64,000 nt of DNA from DAISIK01 sp036822055 (lineage in GTDB: Bacteria > Verrucomicrobiota > Verrucomicrobiia > Opitutales > Puniceicoccaceae), in the NCBI GenBank assembly GCA_036822055.1, contig DAISIK010000004.1, forward strand, positions 1 to 64,000, in the 5' to 3' direction. Each line of letters starts with the position of its first letter. The stretch's first letter is position 1. Below are positions 35,801 to 43,993 of this stretch, in pieces. Both the position numbers and the translations under genes were made by a program. The notes under the pieces were generated by a model. The model saw only the letters and a program-made list of their open reading frames with translations, searched no databases and was not told where the DNA came from.

Positions 35801-36490
35801 ATGAAAACGGTTTTGGTGACAGGTTCCAATCGAGGCATTGGAAAGGCTATTTCTGAGGGCCTTGCCGCTTCCGGATGGAAAGTTTACGCGGGGTCTCGAA
35901 CCCCTGCAGACCGGGAAGCTTTCTCTTTCGAGGGTAGCGGACAAATTATCCCGGTCATTCTGGATGTCCTCAACGAGACTCAGATCAATGAGTTGGTTGC
36001 ACGGATCGAGGGTGAGGATGGTTCTCTGGCAGCGCTGGTGAACAATGCCGCGATCTTAATCGACGATGGGGTGAGCGTGCTGAGTAATGAAGCAGAGCCT
36101 CTGATTCGACAAACTTTGGAGACAAACTTCTATGCTCCGTTGCGCCTCTTGCAGAAGCTGCGCCCGCTTCTTGAAAAGGCAGGAGGGGCACGGGTTGTTC
36201 AACTGTCGAGTGGCCTCGGTCAACTAGAGGACATGGGAGACGGATACCCCGGCTACGGTCTGTCCAAGCTGATTTTAAATGGGTTAACACGAAAGGCTGC
36301 TGCGGTTCTGCGCGATAGCGGGGTGGCGGTCAATTCCATGTGTCCGGGATGGGTCCGAACGGAGATGGGTGGCGCGGAGGCTCCGCTTACGGTTGAGCAA
36401 GGTGCGGACACCGCCATTTGGCTCCTCAACGAGGCCCCCCAGGGCGCGACCGGAGGCTTTTACCGGAATCGTCAGATCATTCCCTGGTAG
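35801..36490 (+). CDS. Short-chain dehydrogenase/reductase
   Basis: 229 residues, classical SDR length. Cofactor motif VTGSNRGIGKAI near the N-terminus, VNNAAIL for the NAG motif, catalytic Ser in VVQLSSGLG, then YxxxK as YGLSKLILN, followed by NSMCPGWVRTEMGG. It would reduce a carbonyl using NAD(P)H; the closest general types are carbonyl reductases of the CBR1 style. Substrate unknown. It stands 65 bases after the pseudokinase cluster and may be independent of it. Confidence 0.9.
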   Translation: MKTVLVTGSNRGIGKAISEGLAASGWKVYAGSRTPADREAFSFEGSGQIIPVILDVLNETQINELVARIEGEDGSLAALVNNAAILIDDGVSVLSNEAEPLIRQTLETNFYAPLRLLQKLRPLLEKAGGARVVQLSSGLGQLEDMGDGYPGYGLSKLILNGLTRKAAAVLRDSGVAVNSMCPGWVRTEMGGAEAPLTVEQGADTAIWLLNEAPQGATGGFYRNRQIIPW

Positions 36491-36634
36491 CCTCCCGTGC
36501 TTTTCCGCAGCCGGGCGGGTCAACGAAGGAGGGTAGTTTGGTAACGGCCCCAGGATGAAACGATCACCTTTTTTATCGATTCGCCGTTAAAGCATTGCTT
36601 GCTATGAGGCGTCTGAAAGCTTGATGATCCGCTC

Positions 36635-37375
36635 ATGGGAAAGAGCACCATGGCGATCCTCTGGCTGTCGGGAATATTCATCACCGGCTGTGCCACCTAC
36701 GTTACTCCGGGCTCTCGTGCCGAGCTTGACGCGTTCGCCCCGATGAGCATTCGGGAGGGCTTTGAAAGGCAGCCTACCAGTCCCTTTCCCGCGAGTATCC
36801 TGGCCGTCCGTCTTCAAGGAGGCGGCTATACCAACCACAACTTGGGCCGGACCGGTGGCGTTTACGGGGGGCGAGGTTACTCGGTGGTTCTGACTCGTGA
36901 GGTTGAGGAGGAGGAAGATTTTCAACGTATCCGCGACCTCCCGAAGATCGACAACGTGATTTCCCTGAACCGGATGTTGGTTCCAGATAAATTGGAGAGC
37001 ATCGATGACTTGCGGGTGGCAGCCTCTCGGCTCCGGGCAGATCTCCTTCTGGTTTATACCTTCGATACCCGCTTTTTCAGAGAGGATCGATCGAAACCTC
37101 TCACCACCTTCTCCCTCGGTCTGGCGCCGACCCGCAAGGTGACGGCAACGACCACTGCTTCAGCCCTCTTGGTAGATACGCGGACTGGCTTCATTTATGG
37201 AGCGATCGAATCAACCGAGGTTAGTGACCGAAACTCCACCTCCTGGGGTACTCGAGAGGTGGCGGACAAGGCGCGGGTAAAAAATGAAAGAACGGCTTTC
37301 AATAGCCTGATTGATGCCTTTGAAGCGGTGTGGGGTGGGATTCTGGCCCAGCATGGGGGAGATGCCAGCCAATAG
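36635..37375 (+). CDS. Outer-membrane-type lipoprotein of unknown function
   Basis: 246 residues. Signal peptide ends in the lipobox ITGC, so Cys19 would be lipid-modified; the next residues (ATYVTPG) lack Asp at +2, which favours the outer membrane. The mature protein contains SRLRADLLLVYTFDTRF and SALLVDTRTGFIYGAIESTE, a pattern seen in lipoproteins with a TolB- or CsgG-like nucleotide-free fold. It converges with the MSEP-CTERM gene 31 bases away. No enzymatic motif. Confidence 0.75.
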   Translation: MGKSTMAILWLSGIFITGCATYVTPGSRAELDAFAPMSIREGFERQPTSPFPASILAVRLQGGGYTNHNLGRTGGVYGGRGYSVVLTREVEEEEDFQRIRDLPKIDNVISLNRMLVPDKLESIDDLRVAASRLRADLLLVYTFDTRFFREDRSKPLTTFSLGLAPTRKVTATTTASALLVDTRTGFIYGAIESTEVSDRNSTSWGTREVADKARVKNERTAFNSLIDAFEAVWGGILAQHGGDASQ

Positions 37376-37406
37376 GAGTTCAGGGGCTGGAAACGATCGG
37401 GCCAGT

Positions 37407-40376
37407 TCATGAGCCGGCCGGGTCACGCCGGGGACGTCTGGTGAGGTGCCAGGCGGTGTAGCCAAGGAACAAGATGAGGAAGGGAGGAGCTGGAGTTTCC
37501 AAAAACTCAAGAGCTTCGTGGGCTCCGAGCTTCTGCTTTTGCTTGCGTTCCAGTATTCTCCATTGAGCCTGGTTTTCGACTACCAGGTAGCTGGTTGCTG
37601 GCAGGAGGAGCCCGCTGGCCCGACTTTGGCGGACGAGGGATTCGAGGTTGGTCTCCGGACTTCCCGGATTCTGTTCATAGCGTTGATTCTCTACCCACAG
37701 AGCAACCAAAGCATGCCACGGGCTGGCTGGTGGATGCTCAAGGTGGGGAAGAGGCATCCACTGTTGGAGGGTTGGGTCAAAGTATTCGGGAGGGGCATCG
37801 GATTGAGGAAAAATAAGGGGATAGCCGGGATGCACGGGGCGGATGGCAGAACCGACTCGTACGAGCGAGGTGGCTGCCTTATCAGGTTGAGGAGAGATCA
37901 GCTCGAGGGTGGTGCCATCAGTGGTCGAGTAAATTTCCAGATCGCCTAGCTGGAACCTGGCTACTTCCAGAGTCGAATCGGATGGCTTTAGTGCAGGGGT
38001 TCCCTTGGAAAGAACCACAAAGATGGGCTCGGGAGGGAGGGGATTGTGAGTGGCGACGGTATCGAGGATCTCCTCGGTGTGCCGATGGATCCCGTGGGTG
38101 ATCGCACGGTTTAAATCGAGACGACCTCTCAAGGGCATAGCTTCTTTGAGCGCTCTCGGATGATCGACAGTAATTTCAGCGATAGGGGTCATCCCTCGGG
38201 TGAGTTCCAGAACCTCGAAGTTGGCCATGAATAACCTTGCTTGAGCAAGGGCCGGAAACCGGTCCGAGACAGAGGAGAGGAGGTCGGCAAGCTCCTCTTC
38301 GATTCCGTGGTTGATCGATCTATCGACGATCAGATGCAGGTACTTGGGGCGATCCGGAACTAGTGGGAGGGATTCTGCAGAAGGTGGAGTCAGGAAAGTA
38401 TAGTTAGCTCCCCGTGAAAGGAGGGGAGTCTCTGGTTGAAAAGCGACTGCGAGCCGGTTCGGGTTGCCGGGTGACGATGTAATTTCGAGGGCTGTTATCG
38501 GTCCGGGGAGGTGGAAATCGATTCCGACGATCGCGGGCTCCTGCTTTAGGATGGGGAAAACCCGCAATTCGAGTTCATCGGGCCGGTTGTAGAAGAGGAG
38601 ACCGGGATCGCGACGCTCGGTGTCCCGGATCATGGAGTAAACCCAGAGGGCAGTCTTTTTTTCGAACAGTTTTCCGGATACTGGGACGCCCGCAACGTTG
38701 AGACGAAAGCCGGTGATGAAAGCACCGGGAAGAAGCTCGATCAGGCGAATAGCCTCAGCACCTATGAAGGTGGAGTGGCTGAAATTAGTTAGCTCAATCG
38801 TGTAGGTAGCGAGGGTGTTGAAGGCATCGATTGGCTTCAAATGGAGATCCTCGGCGGTAATCTTCACCTCCCTTGGAGGGGGCGGAGCGGAGGGCATGAG
38901 CCGACGATTGCGAACGGATGATCGACCCCAAAGAAAGGGAGAATGCATTGGGTCAACATTTTTGGAGGAGCCCTGCTGGTTGAAAAAGCTCCCTTCAAGA
39001 ATAGACAGTTTTTCGTCAGGAAGTACCAGGTTATTAAATACGAGCCAGCTATAGAGGTCAGAAAGAAGCGGGTAATAAATACCGTTTTTGTGGTCCCGAT
39101 GATTTTGAAGGGCCGATCGCAGGGCACCGAGGCTACCTTGGTAGGTGAGGGAAGGTGCTGAAAAATCAGGAGAAAACTGATACTCAAGTGCTTGATTGAG
39201 GGCTTGGCGGTCCCGGGAAGTACGGAGAAGGAAAGCACCCGGGAGAATGAGAGCACCAAGCAGGAGCGGAAGGAGGCAACGGCGTGACGGAAGGATTGAA
39301 GCAATCTGGTGAATCGACCGCAGATGGAGAGCGAGCAGGAGAGTGGGTGAGAGAACGAGAAACCCGAAGCCAGCAACGACCACGGCGAGGATGGAAAGCG
39401 GAGTGTAGGGCAGGAAAACGAAGAAAAAGTAAAGGGTGAATGGGAGGGTGGACCCCAGGAGGAAGAGGCAGAGGCGTGGTAGGCGCGACCTCAGCCAAAT
39501 GGCAGTGATCAGGAATACGGCATTGACTACGGTGAGCAGGTAGGGGGCAGTAGCCTGGAAGTCATTCGGAAAAGGAATGAGGCTGTTCAGGGAAAGGCCG
39601 CAGAGAGGAAGCAGGGCGGCGATGAGGAAGGTAATGACTGATTCGAGCGGCTTCTCCCTCAAGTTGATCCGCGCGAGGAGGAGGAGCAGAAAGCGGAGTA
39701 TCCCGTAAAACATGGCCATCCCCAGAACTGCAGTGATACTGAAGAAGAGGATCGGTCCCCAGGACGACCAGAACACGGAGAAATCTTCGTAGAAAATCCT
39801 GCTTTGGCTAAAGGCGAGGACTGTGACAAAGAGAGCCATCGGGGACACGATCCCGATGATTAAATTGGGGAGTAAATTCTGAGGCGCGAAACGGTGTTGA
39901 GCGCCAGCGAGGATGATGATGGCCCAGCCGAGGGGGACCATGGCGAGCGAGTACTGGAAGTAGAAAAACTGCTCGGCCGAGTAAATCCAGGGAGCCACCG
40001 TAGAGGGCAGGATCAAGTGGAAGGCTGTAGTTGCGTGAAAAAGGTACCCGGTATTGACGATTAGCGGGGCGAGGGCCAGGAGGATCACACTTCGGTGGCG
40101 TGCATGCCGCTGTTTTGCCCAGATGAAAAATAGGACCGCCATGGTCAAGTTAGAGACCAGGGAAAGGCCGAGCCAGAGAGCCTCGGTCCTCTCCCCCTCG
40201 TCCATATTGCCGGAGATTAAAGAGTAGTCTCTCAGGCTCACGAGGAAGAGGACTCCGATAGGGAGGACCCAAAAGGTAAGAAAAGCCCACGGGCTGGTTA
40301 GGATGGCGGGGAGGATGGGCTGCGGGGACGATGTCGCGCAGGTTTGGAGGTCAGGCTCGTTTTCCGGTGGAGTCAT
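37407..40376 (-). CDS. MSEP-CTERM-type protein, target of exosortase K
   Basis: 989 residues. Eleven or so membrane helices in the first about 400 residues, a VIT-like domain (about 510-660: LLPGAFITGFRLNVAG, KTALWVYSMIRD, DPGLLFYNRPDELELRVFP), a vWA-like domain starting LHLIVDRSINHG, and a C-terminal sorting-like tail with hydrophobic FLILFLGYTAWHL then RRPRR. The common MSEP tetrapeptide reads LETPAP here. This layout and the adjacent XrtK gene match the MSEP-CTERM family, which pairs one-to-one with exosortase K (family knowledge). The reading frame overlaps xrtK by 26 bases. The function of this protein is unknown in all species. Confidence 0.85.
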   Translation of the reverse strand: MTPPENEPDLQTCATSSPQPILPAILTSPWAFLTFWVLPIGVLFLVSLRDYSLISGNMDEGERTEALWLGLSLVSNLTMAVLFFIWAKQRHARHRSVILLALAPLIVNTGYLFHATTAFHLILPSTVAPWIYSAEQFFYFQYSLAMVPLGWAIIILAGAQHRFAPQNLLPNLIIGIVSPMALFVTVLAFSQSRIFYEDFSVFWSSWGPILFFSITAVLGMAMFYGILRFLLLLLARINLREKPLESVITFLIAALLPLCGLSLNSLIPFPNDFQATAPYLLTVVNAVFLITAIWLRSRLPRLCLFLLGSTLPFTLYFFFVFLPYTPLSILAVVVAGFGFLVLSPTLLLALHLRSIHQIASILPSRRCLLPLLLGALILPGAFLLRTSRDRQALNQALEYQFSPDFSAPSLTYQGSLGALRSALQNHRDHKNGIYYPLLSDLYSWLVFNNLVLPDEKLSILEGSFFNQQGSSKNVDPMHSPFLWGRSSVRNRRLMPSAPPPPREVKITAEDLHLKPIDAFNTLATYTIELTNFSHSTFIGAEAIRLIELLPGAFITGFRLNVAGVPVSGKLFEKKTALWVYSMIRDTERRDPGLLFYNRPDELELRVFPILKQEPAIVGIDFHLPGPITALEITSSPGNPNRLAVAFQPETPLLSRGANYTFLTPPSAESLPLVPDRPKYLHLIVDRSINHGIEEELADLLSSVSDRFPALAQARLFMANFEVLELTRGMTPIAEITVDHPRALKEAMPLRGRLDLNRAITHGIHRHTEEILDTVATHNPLPPEPIFVVLSKGTPALKPSDSTLEVARFQLGDLEIYSTTDGTTLELISPQPDKAATSLVRVGSAIRPVHPGYPLIFPQSDAPPEYFDPTLQQWMPLPHLEHPPASPWHALVALWVENQRYEQNPGSPETNLESLVRQSRASGLLLPATSYLVVENQAQWRILERKQKQKLGAHEALEFLETPAPPFLILFLGYTAWHLTRRPRRDPAGS

Positions 40377-40872
40377 AGTGTTGGAGGGCGAGGTTGATCA
40401 GGATCAGGGATGGAAGAAAGATAAAGATCCCCACACCGAGGTGGGCCAAGGGTACCCAGTTTTCCGGAAAATGAGGAAAAACCGACTGGTGAAGCTGATG
40501 TAGGCTAAGAATCCGAAAGGCGTTTATCGGGAAAACGAGAACCAGACTTAAGAAAATCGGCGCCATACAGCGGAGGATGAAGAGCGGGATTATCTCCATG
40601 TGGGCAAGGTGGAGGGTGATCACTGCTGTCAGCATCAGGAAAAAGGTGGCACCGCTGCAGGAACGATCGACGAGGAGCAGTTGATCCTTAAAGGGAAGTA
40701 CCCAGCCACTCTCCACCCGAACCAGGGGAGAGCCGGAGAGGAAGGCTGCAAGCTCAGCCGCCCCCCTGGCGAAGATCGTCGTCTCGAGCTCGGGATAGAG
40801 AAGGTAGACAGTCAGGTAGAAAACGCCCGTTATTGCTGAAATTGCAAAAACAGGACTGCTCATCTGAAGCAT
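40351..40872 (-). CDS. xrtK: Exosortase K (dedicated to MSEP-CTERM)
   Basis: 173 residues, much shorter than EpsH-type exosortases, as known for XrtK. The catalytic residues of the exosortase/archaeosortase family are present: Cys72 in LVDRSCSGATFF, Arg120 in INAFRILSLH and His144 in PLAHLGVGIFIF. Several membrane helices surround them. It would cleave the C-terminal signal of the MSEP-CTERM protein in the inner membrane. The start at 40872 could instead be 40863 (three residues shorter). It shares 26 bases with its target gene, giving a fixed two-gene unit. Confidence 0.88.
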   Translation of the reverse strand: MLQMSSPVFAISAITGVFYLTVYLLYPELETTIFARGAAELAAFLSGSPLVRVESGWVLPFKDQLLLVDRSCSGATFFLMLTAVITLHLAHMEIIPLFILRCMAPIFLSLVLVFPINAFRILSLHQLHQSVFPHFPENWVPLAHLGVGIFIFLPSLILINLALQHYDSTGKRA

Positions 40873-40901
40873 GTTATTTGATGGAGTCCCTTCCGGGAAA
40901 C

Positions 40902-40932
40902 AAAAAAGACCCTCGGTGGATTACCGAGGGTC
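40902..40932 (-). terminator. Rho-independent terminator after the rhodopsin gene
   Basis: On the minus strand a perfect 10-bp stem GACCCTCGGT/ACCGAGGGTC (40908-40932) with a five-base loop is followed by six T (40902-40907). It lies 48 bases beyond the rhodopsin stop and separates that operon from xrtK, whose start is 30 bases further on. Confidence 0.9.
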
Positions 40933-40979
40933 CTTTGATGGCAGGGGCGAGCAACGACCTTGCCAGTGGATGATTCGTC

Positions 40980-41756
40980 TTAGCGGTTGGTTGCCAAGAG
41001 GTCCCCCTCGGCTTCCATCTTTGCTCGGGCGATGTGGTAGATCATGAGACCATAGCCACACTTGGCGAGAACGTCTGCGATGGTGTAGCCAACCTGGAGA
41101 CCGATTTCGGCGCCTGCAGAGTCGCCGCCGCCCCCCGCGCCAATGATGTAGGCGATGGGGTAAAAGCCCCATGTTGCCACGGTGAGCAAGCGGATATTTC
41201 GAACGAGGACATTGACGGTCGCAGGCTGATCCTTCATGAACTTTCCGAGTTCGACCCAGAGAACGTACAGAATGTAAACAAAGGGAATGGTGCTCAGCGT
41301 ACCCCACACCCCGTACATGCCGAAGATCTTCTTTTCATCCATGATTTCCCCCGGGTAACCGAGGATAATCATTAGAACGGCTGCAATCATCAGGTCGGCC
41401 GTCAGGACCTTTCGGACAGCGGGAGTTAGAGCGAGCACGGCGATCAGTTCGGCCATCAGGAGGGGCACCGTCAGCAACCAGTCGACATAACGATAGGCAT
41501 CGTTGAACGGCTTACCGGTGGCAACATAGATCCCATCGACCAACTGATAGGCACCTTCCCAGCTTCCGAGGATACGAATGTAGTGGTACCCGGCAATGCC
41601 GACCACAAGGGCAGACAAAATCATGGAGATTTTGTACTTCTGGGACAATAGATCCCTCGCGAGAACGAAGAACACGAACGAGGCGAACATCGACGCGATC
41701 GTGAACGAGAACATATTGTAGACAGTTGAGTACTGTCCGATGGTTAGTTCAGGCAT
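40980..41756 (-). CDS. Xanthorhodopsin/proteorhodopsin-type light-driven proton pump
   Basis: 258 residues, seven membrane helices. Helix C reads RYVDWLLTVPLLMAEL, giving Asp92 (acceptor), Thr96 and Glu103 (donor), the DTE motif of outward proton pumps. Leu100 at the tuning position predicts green light. His58 can pair with Asp92, as in proteorhodopsin. The retinal Schiff-base lysine is Lys232 in ADVLAKCGYGL. In helix E, VWGTLSTIPFVYILYVLW has Gly152 where green proteorhodopsin has Phe, the small residue that opens the fenestration for a carotenoid antenna in xanthorhodopsin. Its start overlaps the end of the Blh gene by 8 bases, so retinal supply and opsin are coexpressed. Confidence 0.97.
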   Translation of the reverse strand: MPELTIGQYSTVYNMFSFTIASMFASFVFFVLARDLLSQKYKISMILSALVVGIAGYHYIRILGSWEGAYQLVDGIYVATGKPFNDAYRYVDWLLTVPLLMAELIAVLALTPAVRKVLTADLMIAAVLMIILGYPGEIMDEKKIFGMYGVWGTLSTIPFVYILYVLWVELGKFMKDQPATVNVLVRNIRLLTVATWGFYPIAYIIGAGGGGDSAGAEIGLQVGYTIADVLAKCGYGLMIYHIARAKMEAEGDLLATNR

Positions 41757-42807
41757 GATTTAGTGGAGTTTGAGTTTTAGTTTGAGTATGAACTACCCGC
41801 TCTCGAGAGAGATAGAGTGGTCCAAATTGATCTGCCGCCCGCACAACCAGAGCATGCGGCAAGGTAAGAATGGCGAGGACAACCAAGTAGAGCCCGGCCA
41901 GCGATGGGATGGATCCAGTGGCAGCAAAGAGCATTCCGAGGGCGGTCATTCCAGCGATCGAGACTCCAGTAAGGGGGATCGCCGCGAGGGCGATATCCCG
42001 CCAGGGCAGCGGTAATTCGTCGGTAGCCAATTCGTAGCGGAGCCTCTCAAGATGGCGGAGACCGTGCCAGAAGGGGAAATATAGACCGATGGCAACGAGT
42101 GGATGAACAAAGATGAAAAAGAGGGTCAGAAGCACCGTTTCGGCAACGGGGAGGAATCGACAAACCTGCAGGTCGGAAGGGCTCCTTCTCAATACCTGGA
42201 GGTTCTTTCCAAGGGCGAGAACGAGGAGGGAAAATACTGTAAAGCCAGAGATCAGGCGGACCGTGGTCGGGATCTGATAGATCGGATCCTGGGAAGCGCC
42301 CCAAGCTCCGGGGAAGATGGCGATCGCCCAGCCCGCAACTTGAGAAAAAACCTCCGGCCAGAAGACGACAGGTAGGAGAATGGGGAGGCTTCCCCGGCAG
42401 GCAGTTATGAGCCATTCCGCTTTGGCTGAGACTTCCGGTGAGGTTTCCCGAAGCTGGCCATCGAGGTAGTCGGCTTGTCCCCAGTGGAAAACGGTCAGGC
42501 CGAGGAAGCAAAGAAAGGCAAAGTACGGGGCGATGGACCAGAGACCCAGATAAAGGAAGGCCAGGAGCAGATAGCCGAGGTAGAACATAACCTGCTGGGA
42601 GGCGTTGCGGAGACTCCAAATCCGTGCCGCCAACCGGTGATCAAGGGCACCGTGGGGTAGTCCGAGCAGAACGATGGAGGCGAGTAGCGGAATGGCTAAT
42701 GCGACAACCGGAGCTTTATTTATAAAAGGAGACCCAAGCAGTCCGAGGAGAAGGACAATCCATCCAGTCTGTTGGGCTCGAGAGCTAGCTGGAGGGGTGC
42801 GAGTCAT
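41749..42807 (-). CDS. blh: Blh-family beta-carotene 15,15'-dioxygenase (retinal synthesis)
   Basis: 352 residues, polytopic membrane protein. The metal-binding histidines of the Brp/Blh family are seen at LPHGALDHR (His52, His57), FHWGQADY (His108), FWHGLRHLERL and LPHALVV. It cuts beta-carotene in two to give retinal for the rhodopsin encoded directly downstream (family knowledge). Its ATG overlaps the stop of the lycopene cyclase gene (ATGA), so three genes form one translationally linked unit. Confidence 0.95.
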   Translation of the reverse strand: MTRTPPASSRAQQTGWIVLLLGLLGSPFINKAPVVALAIPLLASIVLLGLPHGALDHRLAARIWSLRNASQQVMFYLGYLLLAFLYLGLWSIAPYFAFLCFLGLTVFHWGQADYLDGQLRETSPEVSAKAEWLITACRGSLPILLPVVFWPEVFSQVAGWAIAIFPGAWGASQDPIYQIPTTVRLISGFTVFSLLVLALGKNLQVLRRSPSDLQVCRFLPVAETVLLTLFFIFVHPLVAIGLYFPFWHGLRHLERLRYELATDELPLPWRDIALAAIPLTGVSIAGMTALGMLFAATGSIPSLAGLYLVVLAILTLPHALVVRAADQFGPLYLSRERVVHTQTKTQTPLNHA

Positions 42808-43601
42808 GGATTAGAACGTCGGAGGATGAGCGACCTAATCCAGCGAGGCGCTGTTTCCGGCTGATCGGACCAATTGCGCAACAGGCCAGTATAGAGGAGC
42901 ACTCCCTGGCTAACCATGGTGCAGGTGAGGAAGAAAAAAAGAGCTTCCTCAAGAGGCAAACCGAGGAGCCGAATACCGCTGGTGTATTCAGGCGAGAAAT
43001 ACCAAATTCCGAATCCGATAGCAATCCGGTCAACCAGGCAAAGATAGAGGAAGGGTGGAAGGATCGAGAGAAGCCAGATCTGCCGAAGCTTCCAAAGTAG
43101 GGCTCCGCCGACGGAGCATTGGAGCAAGAGGACTGGACCGACCCAAGAGAGCAGCAGCCCGAGGTATCGAGTGGCATCAATCTGCAGGAAGAGAATACCA
43201 AAGAGGAAGATTTGGAGAGCCGCTCCGATCCCGAACCAGCGAGCCCTCTCAAAAGCGAGACGTTCCGAATAGGCGCTCGGAATCTGGGTATCAATGGGGA
43301 GGATACGTGTGAGGTAGAGCGTCCAGGCCGAGACACCAAAAGCTTGCAGGATAATGAAGGAGAGCTCCTCGACAGGGATGGCAAGAAAGGTCCCGAGGAC
43401 TCGGTCCTCAGGGTAGCCCCAAACTCCAGTGAGGATCAGATGGCGATCCCAGGGGATTGTGTAGACCAATGCCAGCACGATGAGCGCCACAGCCGATCCG
43501 ATCGCTCCCTTGGGCAATTGGTCAAACCGGATAAAGGCCAATACCAGAGCGATGAGGGTCGGTGGGAGAACGAATATGAGAATGAAACTGAGATAGGTCA
43601 T
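42804..43601 (-). CDS. Lycopene cyclase, two fused CrtYcd-type domains
   Basis: 265 residues from ATG 43601; an ATG at 43688 would add a polar 29-residue leader not typical of the family. The small membrane domain is found twice: DR at 52-53 with PVEE at 76-79, and DR at 191-192 with PLEE at 216-219, the paired acidic motifs of heterodimeric (crtYc/crtYd) cyclases joined in one chain, as in fungi and several Bacteroidota. It closes both ends of lycopene to beta-carotene. On the minus strand a TATAAAAT string lies at 43663-43670, between the two candidate starts, and could be the -10 of the operon (weak evidence). Confidence 0.9.
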   Translation of the reverse strand: MTYLSFILIFVLPPTLIALVLAFIRFDQLPKGAIGSAVALIVLALVYTIPWDRHLILTGVWGYPEDRVLGTFLAIPVEELSFIILQAFGVSAWTLYLTRILPIDTQIPSAYSERLAFERARWFGIGAALQIFLFGILFLQIDATRYLGLLLSWVGPVLLLQCSVGGALLWKLRQIWLLSILPPFLYLCLVDRIAIGFGIWYFSPEYTSGIRLLGLPLEEALFFFLTCTMVSQGVLLYTGLLRNWSDQPETAPRWIRSLILRRSNP

Positions 43602-43753
43602 GGAGGAAACGGGCGTCTCCTTGGGGGGGTTGGGACAGTGAGAGAGAGAGGGCCTCAGGAAAATTTTATATTGATAACATAGGTTCATTCCCGGCTATTC
43701 CCAGTGTAGGGACGGCTTATTCCTTCGGTTAATCGCCGCCAAAAGGAGGTCTT

Positions 43754-43906
43754 ATGTCTCGAGTGTCCATGACACCGGGGGGCGAAATGGAATGGAAGCA
43801 GGTTCAGAAGGGCAACGAAAGCCGGCCAGAGGGTCCTTTCGCAGCGAGGAGAAGTGGATGGAAAGAAAAACCTGACCCTATAAACAAGTTCAAGAGGTTA
43901 CGTTAA
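43754..43906 (+). CDS. Candidate small basic protein, 50 residues
   Basis: An ATG at 43754 follows AAAAGGAGGTCTT, a near-perfect ribosome-binding site at normal spacing, and the frame runs 50 codons to a TAA at 43904-43906. The product starts MSRVSMTPGGEMEWKQVQKG and ends in KFKRLR, with many Arg and Lys. It lies in the 392-base gap between the divergent lycopene cyclase and PhnP-like genes. No homologue is known to me; it could be a spurious frame, but the start context is the best in the region. Confidence 0.4.
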   Translation: MSRVSMTPGGEMEWKQVQKGNESRPEGPFAARRSGWKEKPDPINKFKRLR

Positions 43907-43993
43907 GAAATCTTCACCGATCTTTTGTGTTAGACTGCTGACAATCTGGCAGGTGCAGGTTGTCTAATATGCCCTTGGCACTGATTTTCTGTT

